64,000 nt of DNA from Amblyomma americanum (GCF_052857255.1 NC_135498.1:85997639-86061638); one strand, 5' to 3'; positions 45,433-57,770 are shown, counted from the first letter of the stretch. Numbers and translations: made by a program. Notes: generated by a model not told the origin, from the letters alone.

Positions 45433-45854
45433 TACTTAAAAGTGGACCAAAACCGTGTAAAAATAAAATAAATAAATGAACAATAATAATTGTAGGTGTA
45501 AGCGCGTGCAGATGGTTCAGATGCAGAGATATAAATCTCGAAAGAGATCACTAGTTTTACATCGAATAAAAGTATCAACAAAACATAATAAAACGAGTGC
45601 AGGCTTCTCGCATATATAGAACTGAGAAAAAAAAGCTTTCAGTGAGCCCCTGGGAATATATGCAAACTCTCACTGTCTCGGTTGTTTGTGTTAAAGAAAC
45701 CGCTAGTTTGTGCATATATACACAGAAATTTCTGTCATAGACATTCTGGCACGGATTGCAAAAATATTTCACGAGCAACGATAACGTTTTGGTGATTTGA
45801 AGCGGCATAATGAAAAACTGCCGCGAAGTTCAAGCCCCGGGTGCATTAGACAAA

Positions 45855-46215
45855 ACTGTCTGAGAGATTATATAAAAGAACCACCTTGTCGTTTATCCCA
45901 GTGATGCAAGAATAATGCTCTGTAAGTAATAACTTTTTACGAGTTGATGACGCTTGATGCATAATTGCGGTGCTTTGGTTTAGTCGCCTCTGCTTGCAGC
46001 ACTGAGCAAACTGCTAGGGTTATTGGACGCACAGTAATACAAGATGCTGTGCGGCCACGTTTATTGTTGCTGCTGCCCTACCAGAGACGAGGGCGGTTTG
46101 GCAAGCAACCTGGCAGCTGTAGGCGATGGCTGTCGTTCGAGCCGGCCCCTGAGCTGTTCCGTTGCAAGCCAACGGCGAATAGTGCGGAATCCATGCGCTG
46201 AAGTGCTTCCTATAC
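45855..46215 (-). repeat. Dispersed repeat R, inverted copy
   Basis: The reverse complement aligns with 14930-15200 and 50390-50670 (CTAGCAGTTTGCTCAGTGC, CAATTATGCAT, CAGACAGTTTTGTCTAA). It resembles the block Y copy more closely than the block X copy. Confidence 0.65.
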
Positions 46216-47710
46216 GGCGCCGAGTTCAACTGCGACATGGCCGGCAGCGAGGTTGGAGCATGTGTCCGAGCTGGCTGCGGTGCCGGCAACTCAACAACTT
46301 CGCACGTCGATGGGCTTGCTGTTTCCGACTGCGTTCACGGGCGGAGACGGAGCCGGGATAAGCGGCTTATGAGTGTCGGAAGCAGTAATGCGATCGACGC
46401 GACGCTAACCGCAGCATGCCATGTCACCATTGCTACCGTTGTTACCATTGCTGGAATGAAACATTCCATTGTCCAAATATGATTCAGTGTTGGTGCGATG
46501 AAATATCCATGCAATGTGTTCGACTCGTCTTCCGTCATTTTTTAGGTCCTTTAAAGAATGACATAAAATAAAATTGATTCACATGTTGAGAAACACTTCC
46601 TGCAAATTTAAACCAAAAAACAATAATAATTATAACTGCGACAACCAAGTTTCTTTTCTTTTGGAAAGCTTTCGATTTCGGAATATTCGCGGCGGATTGC
46701 ATCGATGGCAGTATCATAGCAACAGTGATAATTTGAAAAACTATTTTTAATGATCCAGGAATGAAACGTCAATCTGATAAATATTTGAAAAAGACAATTG
46801 TGTCGTAAATATAAAGCTTCAAAATTGGTATCATGCCTATATTCGGAGCAGCGTTTGATCGGTCGCTCTCTACTAAATACGGTAACATCGTGCCAAGTCT
46901 GCAGAATTTCTTCGTGCCGGCTTCAAGCCAAACCAGGACTGATTGCGGTGTTGCTTGGTTCCGGATTTCTTGAGAATGTCTTCCTGTAGGAAGGACGACT
47001 GTGCTTCTGCCTTGTCTTCCAGTTATTCTAGAACAGGGTACATGTGATGCAGTCGTGAGCAGTTGTCGCAATTAACAGTCATAGCAATTAGTCCTTATTG
47101 TAATTTTCGTCGCTGCCTCGACGGGAGGTATAGGTAACAAAAGCTCAAGTTTGGGGGCGCCGCCCTAATTGCCGGTTGGTTAGCTCAAAGGCCGCTTTGA
47201 AGATGTTACGAAGCGTTGCCGCTACCACTCGTCTCCATAGGTTTTGAACAACTTTCCCTGCATGTACAACATGCGGGTTGCGCGAGGAGCAATCTTCGCA
47301 ATGGCATAAACGGTTCCCCTAAGCAAAACAGTGGAACAGAGTATTTTGTCTTGATCCTCTGATGCTTGCGTCGCGCCTGTTGTTCGCACCACTTACACAG
47401 GGCACCATAATCGCGCCACAGGAGTTACTAGTGTGAAGCTAATATTCTTTGAGAGACTAAATACAACCATGACTTTAGAACTGAAATACATTAGTGAAGC
47501 AGTACGACGGATTTAATAGAGTTTAGTTCATATGCCTCAAGACTCAGCGAGCGGGCAATGTCCCAGCGCGGATCTTGCCCCATGCTTTACAAGGCTGTCC
47601 AGTAACCTAAATTTATTGGCCGTGCAGAACAATTTTCTGGAGAGGAAAGCTTCTCTACGCCAGTTTTTCGAGCCGCCAGCGGGATCCGATAGTCTGACCT
47701 TGAATGCAAC

Positions 47711-48034
47711 AATAATAATAATAATAATAATTGGTTTTTTGGGGAAAGGAAATGGCGCAGTATCTGTCTCATATATCGTTGGACACCTGAACCGCGCCGT
47801 AAGGGAAGGGATAAAGGAGGGAGTGAAAGGAGAAAGGAAGAAGAGGTGCCGTAGTGGAGGGCTCCGGAATAATTTCGACCACCTGGGGATCTTTAACGTG
47901 CACTGACATCGCACAGCACACGGGCGCCTTAGCGTTTTTCCTCCATAAAAACGCAGCCGCCGCGGTCGGGTTCGAACCCGGGAACTCCGGATCAGTAGTC
48001 GAGCGCCCTAACCACTGAGCCACCGCGGCGGGGC
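47711..48034 (-). mobile_element. Ruka-type SINE, full length
   Basis: On the minus strand it begins CCGCCGCGGTGGCTCAGTGG (A box) and GGGTTCGAACCCGACC (B box). The body contains CACGTTAAAGATCCCCAGG, and it ends in AACCAATTATTATT repeats. It is absent from the matching place in block X (about 12350). GCAACAA flanks both sides approximately (47706-47712 and about 48037-48043), a likely target duplication. Confidence 0.9.
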
Positions 48035-49975
48035 AAGCAACAAACGGTCAAACATAGAAATGATGCCTGTCTGAAATATCTCATTAAACATCCACACCAC
48101 GCCCGCAAGGAAAGGAAGGTGAAAAAAACTTGATTTCAAGCTCATGAAATTACGTGGTCTCACATACCTCGGTGGACACTCCAACCGCGCCGTAAGCGAA
48201 GCAAAATGAGAGTTGGTTTTAAGAAAAGAAAATTGCGCCTTCCTCAGCTTGCGCTTTCTTTTTCCCCGAAAAAAAAAACAATTTTTTATTCAATTCCTCA
48301 TCTTGAAGTTGTCTTCACAGTTTTGTGCGTCGTTTAGAACCGGTTTTGCTCCATATTGCCGCATACGACGAGCAATAATAACATTGTATATATCTCGGAA
48401 GCTATAATAAATATATACTGTCTTGTGTGAGCGCCTTAAATGTTTTTCGAGGAAAGCAGAATGTTTAAGAAATGAAAAAAATGCTTACTGCTGCGTGTGT
48501 ATCAGTATGGCTATCTATGGAAAGCGCCTGTCGTTCGACCACAAACGGAAACAGGGCGATCCATCTTTTCGCTCTCCACAAGGGTTAACCCGAGCTAAAC
48601 CACGAGTAATTTTTGTTATCCGCTACGTATACTTTCTTACCCGCAAGTACAAATTTTTTGTTTGTGAGGCCGCAATGCTAAACTCAATGCGCATGTACAT
48701 CGGCTGCAACAACTGACAACTGCAATCAGCGAATGCGTGTCTTCATTTCACAGAGCTGATAGCACTTTGCGTATTTTGAAGCATATAATTAAACACTAGA
48801 GTTTCGTCTAGGTATTCGTGATACACGACGTTATCAGTGACTTGAGAACCAAGCAAAGCATAACCAGGCATCTCAAACAAAACTAAATAGAGGCGTAAAA
48901 GCAGAAGGAAAAGAGAAACTAAGAGTTTTAAATGAAAAAACTCACGCTTCCGATATAGATCCTTTATTTTCATATCCACATTTGTTCGGTGTGTTTTCGT
49001 TTTTTTACGCCACATCTTTCATTTACCTTGTACATTGTGTTTGAAAATTTCTCAACATTCTTGGATTTTTTCTTGGGCGGTTTATGTGTCCACGCGTGAG
49101 AACGGTTTCTTTTCACCGCTACGTTTCCTTGCTTTGCGCTGAGTTGATTGTTACTATTTTTTTACCTCTCATTACATGTTTATAAATTCCAGAGAGAATT
49201 TATTATAAGCCTTGTTAAACGAAGTAAACTCTGTTCTCACTCTCCAGCTAGCTGCCACGAACGCAAAAATAATCGTGTTTTCCTTGACACCATTTAACGC
49301 TACCCGGTCACTTCAAAAGTTATGAAAACGTAATAATTTTGACCGTAGTTGATACTGACATCCGTATTACTATGTGTTCAATGATTTTAGTATCGCACAG
49401 AATGATGTGGTCGCTTGACTATAGGTATCGATGATGTGTTGCACCGACAACCTCACAGGTTACGGAATCCAACACTCACCGAAACCAAGCAGCATAGGGG
49501 ATGTTTCTTGTTTATTTTTTTGTGTGGTGTACTGGGGTAATATCTTAAAGAAAATTGATTAGAAAGCAGAAGAAAAAACAACCATATGCTGCCGTTTCGA
49601 AAGTTACAAACCCATTAGCACCACCAATTTAAAATATCTAAATATTACAAATTGCAAAATCATACAAACATCACAAATACTCCTTGCTCTCGGTGACTGC
49701 TGGCTTCTTTTACGCAGGTCACAAGGATACCCTCTTTCTCTTTCCCTTTGCGCTCAAAATCAAAACAGGGCCTCGAATCTGTCAGTCTTGATGTCATAAG
49801 TTGCATAACACGGGTTTCGCACACTACCGCCGTCACCGTTTCATCATGTATGACGTGGCACTCGCGGTAATACAGGACATACCACATCGCCTCCTTATGG
49901 ACGAGCGTGGCGCTGGTGAACGCCTTAAGGTAAGGTTACGCTTCAAATAAATACCCAACAAATCAGAAGATCGGA

Positions 49976-50180
49976 CAGCCCTGGCCGCTACTCAGTTGGC
50001 AGAGCACTCGCCGCAGTATTGTGAGCTGGGGGTTCAGATCAGATTTTAGGGCATGGTTGTATTTTCTTTTGCTCTCAGAAAAAGGCAAAAGAAAAAAATT
50101 TAAAAAACCCGGCGCACCTTTCCTTCGGTGTCTGTTGGCGTCCGTAGTACTTGTCATAAGGTGCAGGCCTGCTCAATGAC
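49976..50180 (+). mobile_element. tRNA-derived SINE, second family, block Y copy
   Basis: Partner of 14512-14720. A box ACTCAGTTGGCAGAGCA, then GGGGGTTCAGATC. Confidence 0.65.
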
Positions 50181-50318
50181 AATCTTACGTTTTGCTTTCG
50201 ATAACTGGCCATAGCGGTGATAGGAGAAGTTATTGATTTGTTGATTTCTGCCTTTTAAAAGTTGAGTTTCAAAGTAAACTCCGATATTTTTGCATTTATT
50301 TTATTCTCCTTGTACACC

Positions 50319-50672
50319 ACCCTGTAGCGCCACCGCTTCTGCTCGCGCGAGCCGAACGGAAGAGTCCGGGCGCCGGCTGGAGCGACAGCCATCGCCTACA
50401 GCTGCTAGGTTGCTGGCCAAACCGCCTTCGTCTGTGGTAGGGAAGCAGCAACAATAAACGTGGCCGCAGCGCATCGTGTATTACTGTGCGCCCCATAACC
50501 CTAGCGGTTTGCTCAGTACTGCAAGCAGAGGTGACTAAACCAAAGCGCGGCAATTATGCATATAGCCTCATCAACTCGTCAAAAGTTACTTACAGCGCCC
50601 GAATCTTGCATCACTGGAATCAACAAAAATGTGATTTGTTTTTCTACAATCTGTCAGACAGTTTTGTCTAAA
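50319..50672 (+). repeat. Dispersed repeat R, copy 2
   Basis: Partner of 14857-15225; contains CAATAAACGTGG and CTAGCGGTTTGCTCAGTAC. Confidence 0.55.
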
Positions 50673-51130
50673 CAAACATTGGTTAGAACTTCACGGCAAT
50701 TCTTCACTACCCTGCTTCAAGTCGCCGATACGTTACCGTTACTCGTGGGCTTTTTGTGCCATCCCGCCCAAGCTCGTGCAGGGAGCAGTGTATTATTTCA
50801 CAACTTATGCAAATTCAACGGCCATAGAGCTTGTTTGAAAAATTTATTTCGAGTAGCACACTATCATACAAACAAGTGTTCACATCATTAATCTATCTTC
50901 TCTTCTGAGTTTTACTAAGCGCTCCGAAGACAGAAAGCGTTTCGTACAACATCTCTGCAATGACAAACGCGGATGGAAGGGTACATTCAAGAATGGGTTT
51001 CCGTTTCGACACTAGTGACATAGAAGGACTTGTTGCAAGAGTAAATAAACAGATCCAGCGCCTCGAATACTATCGGAATTGAAGCTTGGATTCCTGGCAT
51101 GTCTTGGACAGCTTTCACTTACTGCGCCAT

Positions 51131-51393
51131 TCAGCATTGATCCAAACCCGGAATCATGGTGTCCGGCAGCACTTCGCTGATTTTGTTGCAGATCCACTCC
51201 CAGGATACTGGATCATCATCTTCGGTGGGACGGGGTTGTTCCTCTTGGTTTGCATCCATCAATCCTGCCTCCTTGAAAATAACTTGATCAGGAGGGGAGA
51301 CCATGCCGCCTTTTCCCACTCCTGATGGGCCCGCCTCTGTGTTGTCGCCATAGTTGCTGTTGGCCTTGCAGCACTTGGGGGCCCGGGTTTCAT
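51131..51393 (-). CDS. Gene C/D, terminal coding exon (exon b)
   Basis: Seen: acceptor CTACTCTTTTGGACAG, then a phase-1 exon of 86 codons plus TGA. The product begins ETRAPKCCKANSNYGDN, has TEAGPSGVGKGG, then EEQPRPTEDDDPVSWEWI, and ends SEVLPDTMIPGLDQC. Joined to exon a at 57103-57373 it gives 90 + 1 + 86 = 177 residues, the same length as gene A although the C-terminal halves share little outside the EAGPSG motif. The duplicate at 15682 is dead. The intron (51394-57102) is long because of inserted elements: repeat copies, a P-transposase fragment and a MITE. Function unknown; no signal peptide or membrane segment in these exons. Confidence 0.6.
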
Positions 51394-52463
51394 CTGTCCA
51401 AAAGAGTAGTGAAACATTAAAAATCAAATTGCGGCTTGCTAAGCAATTGAGCAAGTCATCTAAAACTTTGTTTAGCAATCATAGATGCGCTGAAAATTTC
51501 TTGGCGGGTCTTTTATTTTCTGTGTCCCACTTTTACCCGGCAATGACCACAAGTGTTTAGCAACGCTGTCATGTGGCATGCAGCAAGCGATCCTATTGCA
51601 TAAGAGTCGTTCCCAGTTGTGACACTAGAATGCAGATTTTACAGCTTTATCTTGGCCGCATAGCATTTAGAGCAACCGCGAAAAGGTGGAGCAGTTGACT
51701 CATCGCGGTAAATATGCGCAAGCAAAACTTTGCTCAACTGGCAAACAGCTCCCGCGCAGGAAGGAAAGATCCAATGTGACCGTGTTTAACTCAGGCAATA
51801 TACATCTGAGTTAAGCGCGACATTTTGTTAGTGCCCGTAATTTTTACAAGAGTATTCTTATTAATTTGATAATTCTGTGTTATGTGTTGCGATCAGCCCC
51901 ACGTTATCACAACTATGTTCAAGGTTGGCCAGATTTAATCCTTGCAAGCAGACAAAAAAATTAAAATCCGAAGTGAGCCATGTTGATTGAGAAAGCAGAC
52001 GAAAAAGGGTGGAATTCAGCGCAAAATGTTTTTGAATACTGATCAGCTCAGTCAAACTGGCGTACTTGATTAAAGCAAGTGCTTAGCTGTTACAAACAAA
52101 GGTTAAGAATTTTACTCCTCTGATGATTCAGAGAGAATTATTTTGGCAGCAGGACACATCTTGGACAGAGCTTCTCTTTGTGATGCTCTGGTGTGACTAA
52201 AGCAGAAATTTTTTATTTTGTGTTTTAAAGCGCTTTTTATGTTCTGCCACTCCCTGGGTTGGTCTCAAAATAGGAAACAAAATGACTAATCTGGACTAAC
52301 CTCCCGAAAACGCTGAGCAATCTGTGAGACCGCGAGGAGACACTAACACTTAAAGAGAAAGCGCTGCGATGTAGGCATGAAATAACAAAAATAAAAACTT
52401 TACGTAGCAAGGTAAAACGCACAACGCAGGGGTAAAACTGCGTAGTGCGTAACAAGTAAGCAC

Positions 52464-52725
52464 CGGATCGGTGGCCTAGTGGTTGAGCATTTGCCTCGCA
52501 TGTGTTAAGTGAGGGGCTCCAACCCCAGTGCCGCCGCGTACACAACAGGGATAAAATCGGTACAAGCTTCCCCTCGTCTGGTGCTTGGCTCATTGTGGGT
52601 GGAATGCTTGGGAAATGGGTTGTTGACCCCTTCTTGAGCAAACGGGAAATACTTTATGCCGTGGCGCTCTTTGGCCGCAGATGCCCTTGCGCCATTAATG
52701 TTGACAACCCTCAGCATCATCATTA
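52464..52725 (+). mobile_element. tRNA-derived SINE, third family, block Y copy
   Basis: Partner of 17050-17310; head GGTGGCCTAGTGGTTGAGCA and tail CAGCATCATCATTAAAG. Confidence 0.7.
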
Positions 52726-53173
52726 AAGACTGGATTGACGGGTGTGGTTTCAGTGCAGTCTCTATGATTAGAAAAAAGAGGCGCGTATTGGTCCATTCAG
52801 CGAGCTTCTTTTATATTCATTGCAAGAGCGAATAATATGGTGATTTCTTCATAGCATCTCCTTTCTCCTTTTTCCCCAAATATGGGCCAAACCCTGCCTT
52901 TGAAATTTCAGTTCGACTGATTGAGATTTCATTAGCACGATACAGCTATGTTTGGAGGTATTTGGCCAGCATTTATTTTGATATCTTTATATAAAACGCA
53001 ACGGTTAGGGTATATATATCAATGCAACATTTTTCCCTATTCCCCCTGGTACAATCCAGTGGCTCCTGGACAGCAGAAGAGTATCGCATGTATCAGGCAG
53101 GCATGCAGTCCGCGTGACGAATTCGATCTCAGCGCAGATTTGCATTGCATAAATTGCCGCAAGTGCAAAAATT

Positions 53174-53184
53174 CCCCCCCCCCC
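53174..53184 (+). repeat. C11 homopolymer
   Basis: Eleven consecutive C. Confidence 0.95.
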
Positions 53185-53372
53185 AGGGGTTTCCTGCTAA
53201 GCTAATTACCTTGGCTCCCTAGCACACATAGCACTCCAAAAATGGGAGGGATTGAAGGCACGACGCCATGATTCTTTTGAGAGGTTACAGTTGCCGTTGA
53301 GATGCATAGCGAGACATGAAGCAAGCGTGACAAGCAAACGCCTGGGTCTGTTTAGTTCTGACGGGGGAGGGC

Positions 53373-53386
53373 GGGGGGGGGGGGGG
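53373..53386 (+). repeat. G14 homopolymer
   Basis: Fourteen consecutive G inside a G-rich stretch (53363-53386) that could form a quadruplex. Block X has only GACGGGGGCA here. Confidence 0.9.
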
Positions 53387-53890
53387 TTGTTGCGTATTTA
53401 TTGTGAGGCGAAGTTTCAGTGGAAAAGTAATTCCCCTTTCAGATGGGCATACCGAAAACCTTCCTACCTACAGTCTTATCAACAGAATTAACCATGAGGC
53501 CTGCTACAAGGGCAATGACCATCGGATCAATATTCTGTCCATTCAACGGTGGAGCGGAGTTCTAAGGAAATTTAGAGGCCCTTCGAATGCCGCCTAGAGA
53601 TGCTAGTTTCGCTACGAGCGGCGCGAACGGGCTCTTTCGTGCACGATACCTTAAAGGCGAAAAAGTGTGAGTGAACATTTCTCCTAAATTTTGATGCAAA
53701 GTAAATATTAGTCCCCACAATAATAACAAAATACATTGGCCCAAATTAAAGCGCATCAAATGCATCGTCTTCTTCGCAAAAGAAGGAAACGCAAGCGCGA
53801 TCAGTGTTGCCAGAACACTATACTATACTTCTCGCAGAAAATCGTACAAAAGGCAACGTCTTTCCAGAGAACGCTACTAGAAATTAATAA

Positions 53891-54458
53891 TTACAAAAAA
53901 TCCTCCTATGACTTCAGAAATTTGTTATTAGACATTTAGTGTATATTTATAAACGTATTTCCAATTTTGGGGCAAAATAGAAAGCAGCGCCACTCTAGCC
54001 TGCCGTAAAACACGAGAACAATTTGAATGCCCTAATGGATTTGCCGCGTAGGTAGTACTGAACTCGTTCGAGTTCGATAGCGATTATGAATATGGAATGC
54101 TCTCGCCTCATTGTTAATTTATACAGGCCTTGTGACAGGAGTATAACAGATGTAGAGAGCGCCAGAAGGAACTAAGCCAGCGTTGTCGAAACTGGACCAC
54201 TCTCTTGATTGATTACGAGACGGTCAGGAAATAGTGCATTCGGATTTCGGGTTCAGACTATATTTTTCTCTTTGATGCTTTGTGGATAATCGTCACTGCT
54301 TTCGAATCTATATCCAGTGGGACATTATATAAACATTCATAGTTCTAGGAGTGTCTTTGTGGTGTGCTATTCGAAAAAAACTATAAATGAGTAAGAATGT
54401 GACGCTAATATTAGAAATGAGCACTGACTCTGCTTATCTATATATTTTGCCTCTGCAT
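53891..54458. other. Intergenic or intronic stretch without a supported gene
   Basis: Lies within the predicted long intron of gene C/D. The text around 54340-54370 (GTGTCTTTGTGGTGTGCTATTC) is nearly repeated at 63965-63990, at the right edge, so a dispersed element probably covers both. Confidence 0.5.
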
Positions 54459-54851
54459 CTAGAATTTTGTCAAGCTCCTTTGTGGCACTGGGACAGCTTG
54501 GCTAGCCTGCATCTGAGTACAAAATGGCAATGAGGATGCCAAGCTCGAGTTTTCCTGTAGAAACTCAGTGGGAAATGTTGTTAAATGCAAGGAAGATTCC
54601 AGTACAACTTCGAACGTGTACTCAGGCGCTGGATATGCGTATTGCAGCCGCAACGAAGACTTTCGCACAATTCTGATGAGGTGCCCTGCTGGATCCTCGC
54701 TCACTCTACTTGTCATCAGGTAACTGAAACCTACATGTTTTGTTAGGTACTTCAACAGTGACAACAAGCTAGACAGTGTCAAACGCAGTCCTGTAGCTGT
54801 CGACTTGCCTACAAAAGCCTTTCGATCCATTAGTGTGGTTTTCCCACGCAC
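54459..54851 (-). pseudogene. P-element-type transposase fragment (C-terminal region)
   Basis: A 130-codon frame contains DRKAFVGKSTATGLRLTLSS and, further on, GFSYLMTSRVSEDPAGHLIR minus the first two residues. Its pattern (LMTSR, then xDPxxHLxxxVR) resembles the segment of P-type and THAP9-like transposases normally read as LT.RLNQDxLEnfFxxIR. Conserved residues such as N and Q are replaced and the rest of the gene is missing. It could be linked to the P-like element at 21514, but the two do not overlap, so that cannot be tested here. Confidence 0.5.
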
Positions 54852-55374
54852 TCAGATGCGACAGAAATAAATGAAGCTTGCCAACAGATGCAGAACTTGG
54901 ACCTAGAACCCCAGCAGTGAAGCGCGAACACCAGTGGGCTTAGCACCTGGAGCCTTTTCCACTGCCCAGCCAGCATAGCGGCAGGGGAGCGGTGCTAGTA
55001 AAAGGCGAGCGAGCGCCCCCTGCGGCGAGGAGAAGCGTTTCTCTTCAGCCGCGCCGCTGCCGCGCGCCTCCGTTCGCGCTTTCGCCACCAAAACTTTTGG
55101 GCAACCATTTACTTCCCTTTATGCCACAGCTACTGCGGAAATCTTATACTGCGTGTGCTTCTTGTACACTAAGGTTTGTATAGATATATGTGAATAACGA
55201 GCGCTTAGCACCACAAACCGCCACGGACGTGCGAAAACGATAGCGCGACAAATAAACAGAAATAAAATGTAAATTATAGTTGCACTATAAAATGCGTAGA
55301 AATCCGAAATAACTGGAAATCATTAAAATATCGCCGAGATATAACTAAGCCTGCTCTGGTGATCTACGCTTCCT
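54852..55374. other. Intronic stretch without a supported gene
   Basis: A GC-rich section at 54920-55090 is open on both strands by composition. No family resemblance. Confidence 0.5.
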
Positions 55375-55640
55375 TCGTACTTTTTGTAGCGAGAGTTACA
55401 TTACGCGGCATTACGAGCATTCAGCGTGGCCACCCCAGCTGGTAATGTGGTTGGTCACGTGGTGCGGAGAGGCTGCCGGCGAAACCGAATGAGGTTAAGA
55501 GAGTGAATCCGCGTCCAGGGACGGAGATGAAGAAGGCACGCCCAGCGAAACGGGGCGGCGAAAGCCTGACTTTGCAATTCGACTGAGCGATTTCCAATCG
55601 GCCAAAGGTAGCTATCGCGTCACTCCAGCTTTAACCAGAG
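55375..55640 (-). repeat. Dispersed repeat of about 300 bp, copy 3 (inverted)
   Basis: Its reverse complement aligns with 5755-6062 and 20100-20235 (CTGGAGTGACGCGATAGCTA, GAATTGCAAAG, CTTCTTCATCTCCGTCC). The outer end ACTTTTTGTAGCGAGAG mirrors CTATCGCTACAAAA. Confidence 0.6.
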
Positions 55641-56199
55641 CTAAACCCCAGCCATGTTTTTTAGTTCTTCCCGTGTTCCCCTGTTTTCTTTTTTCGAGAA
55701 AGCGTTCGCTCTATTGAAATTTTATTTTAATTGCCAGCTCTACTATTTTTTTTGATGAGTACAGTGGTCAAGTTATTTTCTTGGCCTCTCTTTATGTTAA
55801 AGCCGTCTGCTTGAGGAAGTGGCATCACCACGTCGATGAATCCAAGATATTATATTTCGCAAAGAAAAAATCAAACAAACAAACTGCTTGGGGCACGAGA
55901 AACAAGAGTTCTTTGGAAATTAACATATTTAGATAGCGCCACCGACAATTGCGCGAGCGTGGTGAAGGCCCTTCTCCGAAGTTCAGCACGAACACACACA
56001 CGTCCGCAACAAAGTTGTGTTAAGTATAATCAGTATCTAGTTTGAGACAAAATTTTCAGTAATATCCGCTCTATTGAATGCTCCGCTTCTAGGGTCTTGC
56101 AACGGCAAACGCCACCATGCAATGTAGCGCTGCCCTAGTCGGACGCCACCGTTAAATCTTAAACATGCGCAGAAAGCATATAGCGACAGCTGAGCTTAA

Positions 56200-56778
56200 A
56201 TGTGCACAAGAGAATAATCTGAAGTCTTTTTACCGCAGGAACTCTATCTACACGTTCCCAGCATTCTTAGCAACTTGTAAATATTGTCCTGTGCAGCCAA
56301 TTGCCCTAATTAAATCGGATTCAACGTCCCGGCTCCCGCCTTTTTTTTATTTAGCGAAACGCAGTAGGCAGGACTATTCAACCTACGTGTCAGCCATTGC
56401 CGTGGCGGCTTGCCGTTCTGCCATCGGCGGAGTGATACGTAAATCCAATAGCCCACGGGTATTTTTATTTCCGTGGCCATAATTTGGGGTTACCTTGTCT
56501 GTGTCTGAAACTGTTTATGCACTGAAACCTAAAAAAACTAAACAAACGTGAAAGCGCAGCCGGAACTGGACAGGCTGGAAGGCACTCCACGCGTTGGTTT
56601 ATTCCGCCTATCTACTGCGCCGAGTTCAAAAAAAGGCGGGAGCCGAGACATTTAAAACGATTTAATTAGGAGAATCCGCCACAGTGGACAATATTTAGAG
56701 GTTTCTTGGAATTCCCGCAACATGTAGGTAGAGCTCCCGCGGTAAAGAGAGGAGTTCAGGCTCTTCTTTTGTGCACCG
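56200..56778. mobile_element. MITE with TTAA target duplication and long inverted repeats
   Basis: TTAA lies on both sides (56196-56199 and 56779-56782). Copy B at about 23430 has the uninterrupted GAGCTTAACTGC. Terminal inverted repeats of about 130 bases are imperfect: GTGCACAAGAGAA..., TTACCGCAGGAACTCTA, TAAATATTGTCC and CGGCTCCCGCCTTTTTTT are mirrored from the other end. No transposase. TTAA duplications are typical of piggyBac-type elements, but the termini are not of the common CCC type, so the superfamily stays open. Confidence 0.8.
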
Positions 56779-57102
56779 TTAACTGCAAGTCACGTAAGCA
56801 CACAGAGAACGCCGCTTAAAAATGGTGTACCCAAAACACATTTTGCCAGCTGCACACGATCATCGAATGGGCTATTGCAGAAACAAAAGGAAAATATCGG
56901 CGCCAAGCGGCACCCGTTGCAGCAAGCATGAACTCACCCTCTTATTACGCGTGAACGCCACATTACTTGACACACTGGTCTCTGAATGAAGATGAAGAGA
57001 AATTTTAAAGAATGTTGCAAACTAGATACTAGGGTCCCTACGCTACGCTGTCGTGCCCAAAGTAGGCACTGGCTATCAACTGCTCACAAGGCAATTTCTT
57101 AC

Positions 57103-57373
57103 CTTTAGATTCCTCTCGCAGTCTTTTGGTAGTCTTGCGTTCCTTATTGGACTGCTCGCGGGTTGCAGGCTTGTTGGTGGCTTCAGGACCACCCTTTTCC
57201 TCGCCTTTGCTTCCTGCGACCTCTTCTGAATCCCTAGGGCTGATCCACGACCAATTTTGGAGGAGATTCCACAGCATCAGTTGTTTCCAGATTCCGAGGT
57301 CTTTGGGACTCTCCTGAAACTTTCTTGTTTTCCCCCTGGCTTGGGCCAAAATGATGTCAACATTCATCTCCAT
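57103..57373 (-). CDS. Gene C/D, first recognised coding exon (exon a)
   Basis: Seen: ATG at 57373 opens 90 codons plus one base, ending at donor GTAAGA. The product begins MEMNVDIILAQARGK, has SPKDLGIWKQLMLWNLLQNW, then SPRDSEEVAG and a charged lysine-rich end (SNKERKTTKRLREESK). A TTG and an ATT upstream are in frame but not conserved, so the ATG shared with gene A is preferred. Compared with gene A the KDLGIWK helix and the KRLREE end are the most constant parts. Pairing with exon b at 51131 rests on phase, strand and order; no other exon b lies between them. The amphipathic helix suggests a protein contact, which is inference. Confidence 0.6.
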
Positions 57374-57770
57374 AATCAATGTCCCATGAATGTGATCGGA
57401 AATATCACAGTCAGAAAGCCATCAGCAACTGCCTCCCAGCTAGCTCTGCTTGAACATGTCAATGACACATTAAATTCTTTGAACACATCACATGTTTGGG
57501 AAAGCGTCTCTGGCAGCGAGAGTAAATCGCGGCTCCACCAATGGGCTTTACCATTGCGTGAAGGTAAACTTTGTGTAGGTAGTAGATCAATGAGATAAGA
57601 AGAAAGATGTGTGTAGCTTCCTGGTGACCACTGATACCAGATACCCGAGAGATTAAGGAGACCTGACCGTTTCTACGTTTCTAGGCAATGTATGACTGCG
57701 TACCTCATTTTTGAGGTCACCTTTTTGTGTCAGCAGTTTTTCTTCTTTCTTTCACAATGCAACATGCTGG
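57374..57770. repeat. Conserved upstream block, copy 3
   Basis: Aligns with 3240-3680 and with 29576-29824 plus 35592-35720 (CACCAATGGGCTTTACC, GAGATAAGAAG, TGACCACTG.TACCAGATACC). It probably contains the promoter region of gene C/D. The similarity stops near 57770. Confidence 0.65.

Larger units (their letters stand above)
44878..53890 (+). repeat. Segmental duplication, block Y
   Basis: Partner of 9834-18882, same strand and order. Specific to this copy are an inverted piece of repeat R (45855-46215) and a full SINE at 47711-48034. It lacks the TA expansion, the MITE and the solo LTR of block X. The exon b it carries (51131-51393) is intact, while the copy in X is dead. Confidence 0.85.

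Noticed and set aside
54903..55183. GC-rich frames on both strands
   Set aside because: Open by base composition on both strands, with no motif or second copy.
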